Positions 1 to 10,060 of a stretch of 64,000 bases of DNA are shown in pieces (within the stretch, counting starts at the first letter, position 1; every line of letters begins with the position of its first letter). The DNA is from Roseovarius sp. W115 (lineage in GTDB: Bacteria; Pseudomonadota; Alphaproteobacteria; Rhodobacterales; Rhodobacteraceae), in contig NZ_CP146606.1 of the NCBI RefSeq assembly GCF_032842945.2, positions 248,001 through 312,000 on the forward strand. The letters are read 5' to 3'. The position numbers and the translations under genes are program-made. The notes below the pieces were generated by a model that worked only from the letters and a program-made list of their open reading frames with translations, was not told where the DNA came from and made no database searches.

Positions 1-90
1 AACCAAGGCTAGGCGCTTGCCTACCAATCGGTTGAAAAGGGTGGACTTTCCCACATTCGGGCGGCCCACAATGGCAAGGGTGAAACTCAT
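1..90 (-). CDS. der: GTPase Der (EngA), N-terminal fragment
   Basis: Ribosome-assembly GTPase. Only the first 30 codons are in the window; the gene runs off the left edge. Read on the minus strand from the ATG at 90-88, the protein begins [20 protein letters not shown], which contains the G1/Walker A motif GRPNVGKS of the first Der GTPase domain. Der proteins usually have about 450-490 residues with two G domains, so most of the gene lies outside. It sits downstream of the YfgM-like and bamB genes on the same strand, a common order in Alphaproteobacteria. The identification rests on a short but highly characteristic start. Confidence 0.9.
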
Positions 91-146
91 CTCTTTAAGG
101 CTCCGCGCCCGGCGGGTTCAGCGCCGAAAAATATGTTCAAAAGGCC

Positions 147-1496
147 CTAGCGGAAGGCCATAAGCTGACCTTTGGAGGACACGATATAGAGCGTGTTGCC
201 CGCGACCACCGGGTTGGTGGTCGCCCCGCCCGGCATCTGAACCTCGCCCAAAGGCGCGCCATTTGTCGGGTCAAAGAAGCGCAAAAGGCCATCATTTGAG
301 GCCACAATCAGGCGCCCGCTGGCGATGATGGGGCCGTGATGGGCAAAGATCTCGTTTTGTCGCTTCGGCTTGTTCTTGGTGAAGAACGGCAAAGACCGCG
401 CCCAGATGCGCTGTCCTGTTTCAGCTGACAAGCGCAAAAGCTCGTTGCGGTCTGAGACCATGAAAATTGAATCGCCTGCAGGCCAGATAGGTGAAAGCGG
501 CCCATCAGGGGCAGTCCACAAGCGTTCGCCGTTGCCAAGGCTCAAAGCCACGGTGCGGCCAGAGTGGTTGCCCACATAAACGCGTTCGCCATCAATCACC
601 GGATCGCCAGTGATATCGCCAATAAGTGCGGTCGCGAAACCCTGACGCTGGCCAGCAATTTGCGAGTCCCAGCGCCGCAAACCGCCTTTTCTGAATGCGC
701 CCTGAACTTCGCCGGATCCAAAGGCGAAAATTACAAATTTGTCAGAGACCGCAGGGGACGGTGCGCCGATGACGTTCTTGATGTCGGGCGACGCGGACAG
801 CTGCCAGCGGATGCGCCCCGTATCACGCTCCAACGCCCAGGCCAGCTCATCGCCTGCGACGACATACACCAGATCGCCCGCCACACTTGGGCTCCCGGAG
901 CCAGTGGCGCGCAAGCGTTGTTGCCAAACCTGAGCACCTGTTTGCGCGTCGAGCACCGTCAAGGTGCCGAAGCCGGATGAGACATAGAGGCGCCCATCGG
1001 CATAAGCCAATCCACCGCCGCTTGCCTCAGTTGAACTGTCATTCGCTGGCGTCAGGTCCTGGCTCCATAGGACTTGACCAGAGGTGGAAACCGCCGACAC
1101 GAGCGCTTGGGAATCAAGGGTATAAATCCGGCCACCACCGACAACGGGGTCAGCCGTGATACGGCCTCGGCGTCCATCGCCTGTGCCGATATTTACAGAC
1201 CAGAGTGAGCGCGGTGTGGCGCTCAGCGCGGGATGTGCCACGCGGGTGGACGGGCTTGAAATGCCCTGGGTCCACTCAGTGTTGGCACGTGTTGCAGGTA
1301 AGTTGAGCGGCGGGATGACCCCGGTCTCGACCTGCGACGCCAGAATCGTTTCGCCACTATCGTTGGTCAGGACCGAACGAATGTCTTCACGCTCGCCGAC
1401 CAATACCGTTTCTTTTTCACTACATGCCGCCACAAGACATATGGCGCTCAGACCCAAAATGCGTGCTGCTGAAACCAATGCCGAAGCCCCCGTCAT
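147..1496 (-). CDS. bamB: Outer-membrane assembly lipoprotein BamB (PQQ-like beta-propeller)
   Basis: Predicted periplasmic lipoprotein of the BAM complex, which helps insert beta-barrel proteins into the outer membrane. The 449-residue product starts with a hydrophobic signal ending in the lipobox LVAAC (Cys25). It then carries repeated propeller blades of the PQQ-like kind, visible as recurring GxxVWxx/GRIRWQ/GERLW/GQRIWAR strands and A-DGRLYV/ERVYVG/NTLYIV turns. Length is a little above the E. coli protein (about 390). It lies between the YfgM-like gene and der on the same strand, the usual arrangement, and is probably cotranscribed with the upstream TPR-like gene, 45 bases away. Confidence 0.9.
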   Translation of the reverse strand: MTGASALVSAARILGLSAICLVAACSEKETVLVGEREDIRSVLTNDSGETILASQVETGVIPPLNLPATRANTEWTQGISSPSTRVAHPALSATPRSLWSVNIGTGDGRRGRITADPVVGGGRIYTLDSQALVSAVSTSGQVLWSQDLTPANDSSTEASGGGLAYADGRLYVSSGFGTLTVLDAQTGAQVWQQRLRATGSGSPSVAGDLVYVVAGDELAWALERDTGRIRWQLSASPDIKNVIGAPSPAVSDKFVIFAFGSGEVQGAFRKGGLRRWDSQIAGQRQGFATALIGDITGDPVIDGERVYVGNHSGRTVALSLGNGERLWTAPDGPLSPIWPAGDSIFMVSDRNELLRLSAETGQRIWARSLPFFTKNKPKRQNEIFAHHGPIIASGRLIVASNDGLLRFFDPTNGAPLGEVQMPGGATTNPVVAGNTLYIVSSKGQLMAFR

Positions 1497-1541
1497 ATTC
1501 GCGTCACGCCGCGCAATGTCGCGCAGGCGCAGTTATCCGTT

Positions 1542-2231
1542 TTAGTTGCCGTCGTCCTGACCCGATTCCGGGAGCGCAGGTGCCTGCGTTAACTCCCCTC
1601 CCAAGGCCACGACCATCTGTGCGGCGCGTTGGCGAAGGCCAATCGTCGCTTCGGCACTTTCGCCGATCTGACGCAAGCGGTCCAGTGCGGCATCATTATT
1701 TCCTGCCTCAATGTCGAGGTAGGCCAGTTGTTCGTCGGCCAGAAGGCGTACAAGGCCGCCACCTGGCAAAAGCCCATCCAGCCTTGAGCGGCGATCTTCC
1801 GCGCTTAACCCGTTGTCCGGCAAGGCGATGGCCTTAAGCACTGCAATCTGCCGATAAACCTGCGGAACATTTGGATCATCGGCCAAAGCGAGGAGTTGCG
1901 CCGCGGCTTCTTCGGGGGCGTCGGTCCCTGCTTCGCTGGCGGCCAGAAGCCCCAGAATGCCTCGCGCGCCACCCTCTGGTGTCTCAATTGCGGCAAGAGC
2001 CGCAGCACGCTCGGCGCGATCATCACTTTCCAGCGCGTTTAAAACCTGATCACCCAGTGCCTGAGCGGCTTGGCGCTGTTGTGATTTATTCCATTCGTTC
2101 CAAGCAGTTGCCCCGACCAGCAAAAGCACAGCAGCGACAGCAATCCAGCCATAACGCTTGAGCAGCTTGAACAGCTTGTCACGCCGGACTTCTTCGGCCA
2201 CTTCTTCAATAAAACTGTCAGTGTTACTCAC
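1542..2231 (-). CDS. YfgM-like single-pass membrane protein with TPR-like periplasmic domain
   Basis: Probable inner-membrane ancillary factor of the Sec translocon/BamB neighbourhood (YfgM family, DUF2133-like). I prefer the GTG start at 2231 (VSNTDSFIEEV...), because family members begin MSxTDSFI and a purine-rich AGGGCGAG lies upstream. A longer frame with an ATG at 2285 adds 18 residues of no evident family character. The resulting protein has about 229 residues: a charged N-terminus, one transmembrane helix (WIAVAAVLLLVGATAW, about residues 28-44) and a helical Ala/Leu-rich region resembling tetratricopeptide repeats. It is followed by bamB on the same strand. Confidence 0.75.
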   Translation of the reverse strand: MSNTDSFIEEVAEEVRRDKLFKLLKRYGWIAVAAVLLLVGATAWNEWNKSQQRQAAQALGDQVLNALESDDRAERAAALAAIETPEGGARGILGLLAASEAGTDAPEEAAAQLLALADDPNVPQVYRQIAVLKAIALPDNGLSAEDRRSRLDGLLPGGGLVRLLADEQLAYLDIEAGNNDAALDRLRQIGESAEATIGLRQRAAQMVVALGGELTQAPALPESGQDDGN

Positions 2232-2451
2232 AGGCTCGCCCTTTGACCTTTGGTGTCTCTTAACGTCTTGCCAGAGCCCTGCCAAGAGGGGCTGGTCACA
2301 ACATAGTCAGATGCGCAAGGCTGGGCCTTGAACACACATAGGAGAATATATAATCTGAACCATACAGTTTACCGTAGAATGTAAATACTTAAGTCTATTA
2401 TCAATCAAGCTAATGCCGTAGGCAGGCCAAAGTCGCGCAGAAAGAGTAAAA

Positions 2452-3768
2452 ATGCGTTTGTTTTCGATCTTTGCAGCCATCATTGTCGGGGCCCTGATTT
2501 ACGGGTTTGTCCTTGAACGCGATCAGATTGCTACGCTTTTTGCGGCGGACAGCTCCTCCGAGGCGGCGACCGACGGCGAAGAGACGCCGACGGAAGGCAA
2601 ACCAGACGCAACAAAGGTGCGCGTTGTAGCTGTAAGGTCCACAGCGCGGCGTGTGGATACTTCAGTAGTGGTGCGCGGCCAGACCGAAGCCGACCGTCAG
2701 GTCGAGCTTTTGGCACAAACCACCGGCGAAGTGGTTTCCAACCCTTTAAAAAAGGGATCTTTTGTCGAAGAGGGTGAAATTCTGTGCCGTTTGGGGCCAG
2801 GCACACGCGAAGCCACACTTGCCGAGGCGGTAGCACGGCTGGCCGAAGCGCGCGCGCGCGTGCCGTCAGCGGAGGCGCAAGTGCCGTCGGCAGAGGCCAG
2901 CGTCGAAGAAGCGCGGGCGCGGGTGCTTGAGGCCAATGCGCGGCTGCGTGAAGCACAGATCAATTCCAACGCAGCATCACGCCTCAGCGAAGAAGGCTTT
3001 GCATCGCAGACACGTGTTGCTCAAACAGAGGCCGAAGTTGAAGGCGCGCGGGCGCAAATTGTCAGCGCCGAGGCCGCGTTAAAAGCTGCTCTGTCCGGCC
3101 TTGAGAGCGCTGCTGCTGGCATTGAGGCTGCGAATGCGGGCGTTGAGAGCGCGCGCGCGTCTGTGGCATCGGCGGAAAAGGAAATTGACAATCTGACCAT
3201 TTCGGCACCGTTTTCAGGACTTTTGGAAAGCGACACCGCCGAGTTGGGCAGCCTTTTGCAAACCGGGGGTCTCTGCGCTACGGTGATCCGCTTGAACCCT
3301 ATGGTTTTGGTTGGATTTGTAAACGAAACGCAGGTCAACCAGGTCAATAGTGGCGCGCCAGCGGTGGCCGAATTGTCGTCACGCGATCAGGTCGAGGGCC
3401 AGGTTGTTTTCGTCTCCCGCGCTGCTGATGAAACAACGCGCACGTTCAGAGTTGAGGTCGAAGTGCCCAACCCTGACTACCTGCTGCGCGACGGGCAAAC
3501 CGCTGAAATTCGCATCGAGGCCGAAGGTAAAGAGGCGCATTTGCTGCCGCAATCGGCCCTGACACTTAACGATGACGGCATGCTGGGTGTACGCGTGGTT
3601 ACCCAGACCAGCCAAGCCGAGTTTGTACCTGTGAGGCTCTTGCGTGACACGCCAACCGGCGTGCTGATCACCGGTTTGCCAGACGCCGCAGACGTGATCA
3701 TCATCGGGCAGGAATTTGTCGGCGATGGTGTGCCGGTTGAACCGAGCTTTCAGGAGCTTAGCCAATGA
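2452..3768 (+). CDS. RND efflux periplasmic adaptor subunit (HlyD/MFP family)
   Basis: Membrane-fusion protein of a tripartite RND pump, linking the inner-membrane permease to an outer-membrane channel. The 438-residue protein has an N-terminal membrane anchor (residues 3-22), a lipoyl/barrel-sandwich half (ELLAQTTGEVVSNPLKKGSFVEEGEIL) and a long Ala/Glu/Arg coiled-coil hairpin at about residues 118-245 with internally repetitive VPSAEAxV/VEEARARV units. The second lipoyl half follows (LTISAPFSGLLESD), then a beta-barrel domain. The stop overlaps the start of the permease gene by four bases, so the two are translated together. Substrate cannot be told. No outer-membrane TolC-like gene is in the window. 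Confidence 0.9.
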   Translation: MRLFSIFAAIIVGALIYGFVLERDQIATLFAADSSSEAATDGEETPTEGKPDATKVRVVAVRSTARRVDTSVVVRGQTEADRQVELLAQTTGEVVSNPLKKGSFVEEGEILCRLGPGTREATLAEAVARLAEARARVPSAEAQVPSAEASVEEARARVLEANARLREAQINSNAASRLSEEGFASQTRVAQTEAEVEGARAQIVSAEAALKAALSGLESAAAGIEAANAGVESARASVASAEKEIDNLTISAPFSGLLESDTAELGSLLQTGGLCATVIRLNPMVLVGFVNETQVNQVNSGAPAVAELSSRDQVEGQVVFVSRAADETTRTFRVEVEVPNPDYLLRDGQTAEIRIEAEGKEAHLLPQSALTLNDDGMLGVRVVTQTSQAEFVPVRLLRDTPTGVLITGLPDAADVIIIGQEFVGDGVPVEPSFQELSQ

Positions 3769-6700
3769 CGGGGATCGTCGATTGGGCTGCCGCCCGCGCG
3801 CGGATGGTGATTGCCTTTATTGTGCTGTCGATTCTGGCAGGCACGTTGGCCTATATCAGCCTGCCAAAGGAAGGTGAGCCGGATATCGAGATCCCAGCGC
3901 TTTTCGTTTCTGTCCCCTTCCCCGGCATTTCGGCAGAGGATAGCGAGAAGCTTCTGGTGAAGGTCATGGAGACCGAGCTGGCCGATCTTGACGGGCTCAA
4001 GGAAATGACCGGCACCGCCTCGGAAGGTTATGCCGGGGTGGCGCTTGAGTTTGAATTTGGCTGGGACAAGACCAAGATCACTGCCGATGTGCGCGACGCG
4101 ATGAGTGCCGCGGAGGCCGATTTTCCGGACGGGTTTGAAACCTATACGATCAATGAGATCAATTTCAGCACCTTTCCCATTATCATCGTAAGCCTCTCAG
4201 GCCCGGTGCCCGAACGCACCATGGCGCGGGTGGCCAAGGATTTGCAGGACCGGCTGGAGGCGCTTGATCCGATTCTGGAGGCCGGGATTGCAGGCAATCG
4301 CGATGAGATGGTCGAGGTGATCATCGATCCGCTGGCGCTTGAGGCCTACAACATCACCGCTGATGAGCTGGTGAATGTGGTGACAAACAACAACCGGTTG
4401 ATTGCCGCCGGTGAGGTGCAAAGCGGTCAGGGGTCATTCGCGGTCAAAATTCCGTCTTCATTCGACGAAACGCTCGATATCTACAATCTGCCGGTCAAAA
4501 CCAATGGCGACAGGGTCATTACACTGGGCGATCTCACCGAGATTAACCTGACTTTTGAGGATCGTGCGGGTACGGCACGGTTTAATGGCGAGACCACAGT
4601 GGCGTTGCAGGTGGTCAAACGCAAAGGCTTCAACATTATTGATACCGCTGCACTCATTCGTGAGGAAGTGGCAAAGGCCGAAAGAACCTGGCCTCAGGGA
4701 CTACGCTCCGTGGTGCAGGTCGATACGTCCAACGATCAGTCACGCATTATCGAGTCCATGGTGAGCCAGCTGGAAGGCTCCGTTCTGACAGCGATTGCGC
4801 TTGTGATGATCGTAACGCTGGCGGCGTTGGGCATCCGCCCGGCCTTGTTGGTTGGCTTTGCGATCCCGACATCGTTCCTGCTTTGCTTCGCCCTTTTGGC
4901 CGTGATGGGCGTGTCAGTCTCAAACATCGTGATGTTCGGACTTATTCTGGCTGTGGGTATGCTGGTCGACGGCGCCATTGTCGTGGTGGAATACGCCGAC
5001 AAAAAGATCGCGGAGGGCGAAGGCCCGATGCATGCCTATGTGGCAGCGGCCAAACGGATGTTCTGGCCGGTGGTAAGCTCAACCGCCACCACGCTCTGTG
5101 CCTTTCTTCCGATGCTTTTCTGGCCGGGCGTGCCGGGGCAGTTCATGCAGATGTTGCCAATTACGCTGATCTTCGTGCTGTCCGCCTCGCTCTTGGTGGC
5201 ACTGGTCTATCTGCCGGTGATGGGCGGTGTGACCGGGCGCACAGAACGGTGGTTTGACGAACGTATTCGCCAGATCGCCAAGGGACACTGGCTATGGCAC
5301 CTGCTCTTGCTGCCCATCGCTGTGGGTGCGGTCATGCTGGCTGGTGCGGCTGTGCCGTTTTTCATGGAAGCTATCAGCGCAAGATTTGCGGCTCTAGATC
5401 CAACGCGTATCCTTGGGTCGGTTGCGCCAACCCTTGTGAACGTCTTTGCATTGGCAATTTGCGCGGTCGTCTCCGGGGCCATCGGTCTGGCCGGTGTGAT
5501 CGCCTTCCTAGTCAGCCTTATGGCGGTTTTCCGGCGTCTGCGCTATGTGCGTCGCGCAATTGGTGCGCGGGTCATGCCAGAGCGGCGGGAAAAAATCCAA
5601 TCAGGCTATCAGCGCACCCCCTTTGGCTGGTTCATCCATCTCATCGCCGCCAACCCTATTGCGCCGCTGATCGCGTTTTGCGCGATTTTCGTCTTTGTGG
5701 GATCAGTCACGTTCTACTACATGGGCAACAATCGCGGCGTGGAATTCTTTGTCGAGTCCGAGCCAGAGAATGCCATTGTGCAGGTTCGCGCCAGGGGCAA
5801 CCTGTCGATTGAACAAAAAGACGCTCTGGTGCGCGAGGCCGAAGCGGTTGTTCTGGCCCATCCCAACGTGCTCAACGCCTTTGCCTTTGCCGGGGATGGC
5901 GGATTGGACGTGAACACAGGTGGGGCCGCGCCGCCGCTTGATACCGTTGGGCAGGTACAGCTTGAGATCACCAAGTGGGAAGATCGCCCCACAACCTACG
6001 AGACCTGGTTCACAATTCCGATCATTGGCTATGACGTGCAGCGCCGTGTCATTGACGACAGTGCCGATGGCAATCGGACCATGGATGAATTGACCGAAGC
6101 TCTGCGTGAGATTCCGGGTATCCAGTTTGATATTCTCGCATTGGAGCAAGGTCCGGCCTCGGCCAAGCCGGTGCACCTGCGGCTCAAGGGCGACAACTGG
6201 GACGAGTTGCAAGCTTTCACGCAGGAAGCGAGGGCGCAGTTTGAAAACACTGAAGGTTTGAAACTGATCGAAGATACCCTGCCCCTGCCCGGTATCGACT
6301 GGCAAATCGACGTCGATGTGGAAAAGGCCGGGCGCTACGGGGCCAACGTGGCCGCCGTGGGCGGCATGGTACAGCTTGTGACGCGCGGGCTGCAGATCGG
6401 TACGATGCGCATCCCAAGCTCGGATGAGGAAATCGACATCCGCGTGCGCCTGCCCGAGGATGAGCGTCTCTTGTCGACGCTGGATACGCTCAAGATCCGC
6501 ACGGCAGATGGGCTTGTACCGCTGTCGAACTTCATCACCCGCAAGCCGGTGCAGAAACTGGCTCAGATCGACCGCGTGGATCAGAAGCGGTATTTCGACG
6601 TCAAGGCCGATGTGATTGACGGTTTGACCGCGACGGTCACGGATGAAAAAGGCGAGACCACCGAAGTTCTGATGAACCCCAATGAGCGGATTGCCGAGAT

Positions 6701-7553
6701 CACCAAATGGCTGGAAAGTGGCGTGGTGCCGGCGGGCATCGAATGGGAATGGACCGGTGATACCGAGGATCAGGAGGAATCCGGCGCCTTCCTGATGCAG
6801 GCCTTTATGGGTGCCTTGGGGCTGATGTTCATCATCCTGCTGGCGCAGTTCAACTCGATCTATAACGCCGCGCTGGTGCTTTTGGCGGTGATCCTGTCGA
6901 CCACGGGTGTTCTGATCGGGATGCTGGTAATGAACCAGCCGTTTTCGATCATCATGACCGGCACAGGCATCGTGGCTTTGGCGGGGATCGTGGTGAACAA
7001 CAATATCGTTCTGATTGATACCTATCAGGAATACTCGAAGTACATGCCGCGGATTGACGCGATCACGCGCACGGCGGAGGCGCGTATTCGACCCGTGCTG
7101 CTGACCACAATCACCACGATGGCCGGTCTTGCGCCGATGATGTTCGGGCTCAGCCTCAACTTTGTCGATGGCGGGTATACATTTAACAGCCCCACTGCCT
7201 TGTGGTGGAAGCAGCTGGCCACGGCGGTGGTCTTTGGCCTTGGTATTGCGACGGTTCTGACGCTTGTCTTTACGCCGTCTATGCTGGCCTTGCGCATTTG
7301 GGCCACCACCTACGTGCTCTGGGCCTCACAGCTTCTGGCCAAGCTGTCCATGGGCCGCACCAGCCGCGCCGCTCGTGACTGGGCACTGGCCCGACAAGCC
7401 AAGCGGCAGCGCCTGCCGGAGGTGATCTGGGAAGACGAACGCGAGCCTGCGATTGAGGCCGATCCTGAGCCTCTGCGCCTGACGTTCATTCATCGGGTGG
7501 GCAAGGATGATGGAGATGAACCGGGGCCTGGAGGCGTACGAGCGGCAGAGTAG
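3765..7553 (+). CDS. RND-type efflux permease, long form
   Basis: Inner-membrane proton-driven exporter of the AcrB/MdtB (HAE1-like) superfamily. The ATG overlaps the adaptor gene stop. The 1262-residue protein shows the two-fold RND layout: TM1 near the N-terminus, a periplasmic porter domain, TM4 with GMLVDGAIVVVEYAD, and a second half beginning near residue 620 with the matching TM10 motif GIVALAGIVVNNNIVLIDTYQ. Usual family length is about 1030-1050. The excess is mostly an insert between the halves (about residues 495-615) containing two or three extra hydrophobic stretches, plus a charged cytoplasmic tail. The porter domains and TM motifs look intact. Substrate unknown. Confidence 0.9.
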   Translation: MTGIVDWAAARARMVIAFIVLSILAGTLAYISLPKEGEPDIEIPALFVSVPFPGISAEDSEKLLVKVMETELADLDGLKEMTGTASEGYAGVALEFEFGWDKTKITADVRDAMSAAEADFPDGFETYTINEINFSTFPIIIVSLSGPVPERTMARVAKDLQDRLEALDPILEAGIAGNRDEMVEVIIDPLALEAYNITADELVNVVTNNNRLIAAGEVQSGQGSFAVKIPSSFDETLDIYNLPVKTNGDRVITLGDLTEINLTFEDRAGTARFNGETTVALQVVKRKGFNIIDTAALIREEVAKAERTWPQGLRSVVQVDTSNDQSRIIESMVSQLEGSVLTAIALVMIVTLAALGIRPALLVGFAIPTSFLLCFALLAVMGVSVSNIVMFGLILAVGMLVDGAIVVVEYADKKIAEGEGPMHAYVAAAKRMFWPVVSSTATTLCAFLPMLFWPGVPGQFMQMLPITLIFVLSASLLVALVYLPVMGGVTGRTERWFDERIRQIAKGHWLWHLLLLPIAVGAVMLAGAAVPFFMEAISARFAALDPTRILGSVAPTLVNVFALAICAVVSGAIGLAGVIAFLVSLMAVFRRLRYVRRAIGARVMPERREKIQSGYQRTPFGWFIHLIAANPIAPLIAFCAIFVFVGSVTFYYMGNNRGVEFFVESEPENAIVQVRARGNLSIEQKDALVREAEAVVLAHPNVLNAFAFAGDGGLDVNTGGAAPPLDTVGQVQLEITKWEDRPTTYETWFTIPIIGYDVQRRVIDDSADGNRTMDELTEALREIPGIQFDILALEQGPASAKPVHLRLKGDNWDELQAFTQEARAQFENTEGLKLIEDTLPLPGIDWQIDVDVEKAGRYGANVAAVGGMVQLVTRGLQIGTMRIPSSDEEIDIRVRLPEDERLLSTLDTLKIRTADGLVPLSNFITRKPVQKLAQIDRVDQKRYFDVKADVIDGLTATVTDEKGETTEVLMNPNERIAEITKWLESGVVPAGIEWEWTGDTEDQEESGAFLMQAFMGALGLMFIILLAQFNSIYNAALVLLAVILSTTGVLIGMLVMNQPFSIIMTGTGIVALAGIVVNNNIVLIDTYQEYSKYMPRIDAITRTAEARIRPVLLTTITTMAGLAPMMFGLSLNFVDGGYTFNSPTALWWKQLATAVVFGLGIATVLTLVFTPSMLALRIWATTYVLWASQLLAKLSMGRTSRAARDWALARQAKRQRLPEVIWEDEREPAIEADPEPLRLTFIHRVGKDDGDEPGPGGVRAAE

Positions 7554-7659
7554 GTGAGCGGCAGGTGCAGATTTTGATGTGCGGGTTTGCGGGACGAAGC
7601 GGGCTTTTCGAATGTTCGGCACAAATGCTATGGGTTTCTTAACTTGGGATGATGTGAAT

Positions 7660-8070
7660 ATGCGAAACTTAGCTTTGACATTGCTGCTGCTACTTGGTGC
7701 GCAATCAGCATCTGCTGACTGCCTTCAAGATGAGGATGTCGAAATCTTTTCCGAGTTGAAGCAACACTTTCTGGATGGTGATTTCGATTTATTTTTTGAA
7801 AAAGCCGATCCAGCAGAAGTGCTGACCGCTGAAACTCTACTCGAAACCAAAGTACTGCTCGTACAATATATAGGTGTTCCTGCAACCTGCATTGACATGT
7901 ACAGGAAGCAATACTCCGAAAACTATGTCACACTGATCACCGTTTTCTTGGGGGAAAACAGAGAGACGGTCTATTTCTTTTTTTCGGCCATCAAAGTGAA
8001 CGATGTTTTTGAAGTTGTTGGCGTCCAACTCTCAAATGAGTATGAAGAAATCTATAAGTTTTTGAGGTAA
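7660..8070 (+). CDS. Small secreted protein of unknown function
   Basis: I do not recognise the family. The frame is open from 7579, but the ATG at 7660 gives a textbook signal peptide (MRNLALTLLLLLGAQSASA, then DCLQ), so I choose that start; a GGGATGATGTGA stretch lies upstream. The mature part is about 117 residues, acidic, with two cysteines (one at the mature N-terminus, one in PATCIDMY) that could form a disulfide in the periplasm. The C-terminal half is rich in beta-branched and aromatic residues (VTLITVFLG, TVYFFFSAIKV). Base composition is visibly more AT-rich than the RND genes before it, which may point to different ancestry. Confidence 0.6.
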   Translation: MRNLALTLLLLLGAQSASADCLQDEDVEIFSELKQHFLDGDFDLFFEKADPAEVLTAETLLETKVLLVQYIGVPATCIDMYRKQYSENYVTLITVFLGENRETVYFFFSAIKVNDVFEVVGVQLSNEYEEIYKFLR

Positions 8071-8182
8071 TTTGTTTCGTTTCCAAACATACAGATTACA
8101 TCGACAGACCAATCGCTAATGACTTCAAAAACCAACACATTGGAAAGTCCGCTTCGGGCTCAAAGCCGTCGCTTGCTAAATT

Positions 8183-10000
8183 TCACGCCACCTCATCGCG
8201 CTCTCGCGCCTGGCGTCGCCAGAGGCTCGCATAGCGTCCATCCCGCGCCATGAGCCCCTCATGCGTGCCGCGCTCAACAATATGACCGTCCTCCAGCACG
8301 ACGATCTGATCGGCGTCTGAGATGGTGGACAGCCTGTGCGCGATGGTGATCACGGTGCGGCCTGTGCCCGCCAGTTTCAGCGCCTCTTGGATGCCCTGCT
8401 CGGTTTCGGTATCGAGCGCGCTGGTGGCCTCATCGAGAAGCAGGATCGCGGGGTTCTTGAGCAGGGTGCGCGCGATGCCGACGCGTTGCTTTTCCCCGCC
8501 GGAAAGCTTCAACCCGCGTTCCCCGACCTGCGTGTCATAGCCCTGTGGCAGACTGGCAATAAACTCGTGGATTTGCGCAGCCTGTGCGGCCTCCTCGATC
8601 TCGGCTTGCGTGGCGCCGTCTCGGCCATAGGCGATGTTGTAGCCCACCGTGTCGTTGAAGAGCACCGTGTCTTGCGGGACCACACCGATGGCGGCGTGCA
8701 GGCTGTCCTGGGTCACATCGCGCACATCCTGACCGTCAATGCGCAAGGCCCCGTCCTGCACGTCATAGAAGCGAAAGAGGAGACGCCCGATGGTGGATTT
8801 ACCGGAACCAGAGGGGCCGACCACGGCCACGGTTTTCCCAGCTGGCACCTTAAGCGAAACGCCCTTCAGGATCGGTCTTTCAGGCTCATAGCCAAAGAAA
8901 ACGTCGTCCAGCTCAACCGTGCCACCTTCAATTTTCAGGCTTTTTGCCCCGGTTTTATCCTCAACATCTGGCGCTTGCTCTAACAAATCGAACATTTCGC
9001 CCATATCAACCAAAGCCTGCCGGATCTCGCGATAAACTGTACCCAGAAAGTTCAGCGGCATGGTGATCTGGATCATGTAAGCGTTTACCATAACGAAGTC
9101 GCCCACGGTCAGCGCGCCACTCTGCACGCCCATGGCGGCCATAACCATGACGATGACCAAGCCGCTTGTGATCAGAAAACTCTGGCCAAAATTGAGGAAG
9201 GCCAGCGAATAGGAGGTCTTGAGCGCGGCGCTCTCATAGCCTTCCATTGCGCTGTCATAGCGCGCGGCCTCGCGGCCCTCAGCGTTGAAGTATTTCACCG
9301 TCTCGAAATTCAGTAGGCTATCGATGGCCTTTTGATTGGCATCTGTGTCCTGGTCGTTCATCTCCTTGCGCAGCTTCACACGCCATTCTGTGACCTTGAA
9401 GGTGAACCAGACATAGGCGGCGATGACGCCCATCACGACGGCAAGATACCAGAAATCAAAGAGCGTCCAGAGCACGATGCCGATGAGCATAAGTTCAAGG
9501 ATCAGCGGACCGATGGAAAAGAGCAGAAAGCGCAACAGGAAATCGACGCCCTTAACCCCACGTTCAATGATCCGGCTGAGGCCCCCTGTCTTGCGCGTGG
9601 TGTGATAGCGCAGGGACATTTTATGAATGTGCTGAAAAGTTTCCAACGCAAGCGACCGCAGCGCGCGCTGCCCGACTTTGGCAAAGATCGCATCGCGAAG
9701 CTGCTGAAACCCCACATTCATCAACCGCGCCATGCCGTAGGCCACAGTCAGGCCGATGGCCCCGGCGGCCAGCATCCACGCGGCCTGCTGGCCCTCACCG
9801 GCCAACGCGTCCACGGCAGCCTTGTAGAAAAACGGCGTGCCAACCGCGATGAGTTTGGAAATCAGCAGCGCGATGAGGGCAAAGACCACGCGCCGTTTGA
9901 CCCATCCCTGCCCATCTGGCCACAGATAGGGGGCGACACGGCGGATTGTGCGCCAGCCTTGTTCAGGCCGCTCCGTGGTCGTGAGCGTGCGTCGACGCAT
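8183..10000 (-). CDS. Atm1-type ABC exporter (fused permease/ATPase)
   Basis: Half-transporter with an N-terminal six-helix membrane domain (about residues 35-330) and a C-terminal nucleotide-binding domain. It is expected to act as a homodimer in the inner membrane. The ATPase shows Walker A GPSGSGKS (about residue 395), signature LSGGEKQRV (about 498), Walker B ILLLDEATSALD (about 520) and the switch histidine in IAHRLSTI. The N-terminal pattern (WPxG...KRRVVFALIALLISKLIAVGTPFFYKAAVDAL) matches the ABCB7/HMT1/Atm1 group, whose bacterial members export glutathione-linked metals or persulfides. At 605 residues it is of normal length. It stands alone, convergent with the secreted protein gene. 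Confidence 0.88.
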   Translation of the reverse strand: MRRRTLTTTERPEQGWRTIRRVAPYLWPDGQGWVKRRVVFALIALLISKLIAVGTPFFYKAAVDALAGEGQQAAWMLAAGAIGLTVAYGMARLMNVGFQQLRDAIFAKVGQRALRSLALETFQHIHKMSLRYHTTRKTGGLSRIIERGVKGVDFLLRFLLFSIGPLILELMLIGIVLWTLFDFWYLAVVMGVIAAYVWFTFKVTEWRVKLRKEMNDQDTDANQKAIDSLLNFETVKYFNAEGREAARYDSAMEGYESAALKTSYSLAFLNFGQSFLITSGLVIVMVMAAMGVQSGALTVGDFVMVNAYMIQITMPLNFLGTVYREIRQALVDMGEMFDLLEQAPDVEDKTGAKSLKIEGGTVELDDVFFGYEPERPILKGVSLKVPAGKTVAVVGPSGSGKSTIGRLLFRFYDVQDGALRIDGQDVRDVTQDSLHAAIGVVPQDTVLFNDTVGYNIAYGRDGATQAEIEEAAQAAQIHEFIASLPQGYDTQVGERGLKLSGGEKQRVGIARTLLKNPAILLLDEATSALDTETEQGIQEALKLAGTGRTVITIAHRLSTISDADQIVVLEDGHIVERGTHEGLMARDGRYASLWRRQARERDEVA

Positions 10001-10060
10001 TGGGTCCCCTCAACAGTGTGAACCCAAGAGATAAGTCGGCTGTCCGGGATTGACCACCCG

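Noticed and set aside
2361..2390. TTTAC/GTAAA dyad in the gap before the RND operon, possible repressor site
   Set aside because: Arms are only five bases with an eight-base spacer in an AT-rich stretch; no regulator gene is adjacent, so chance is likely.
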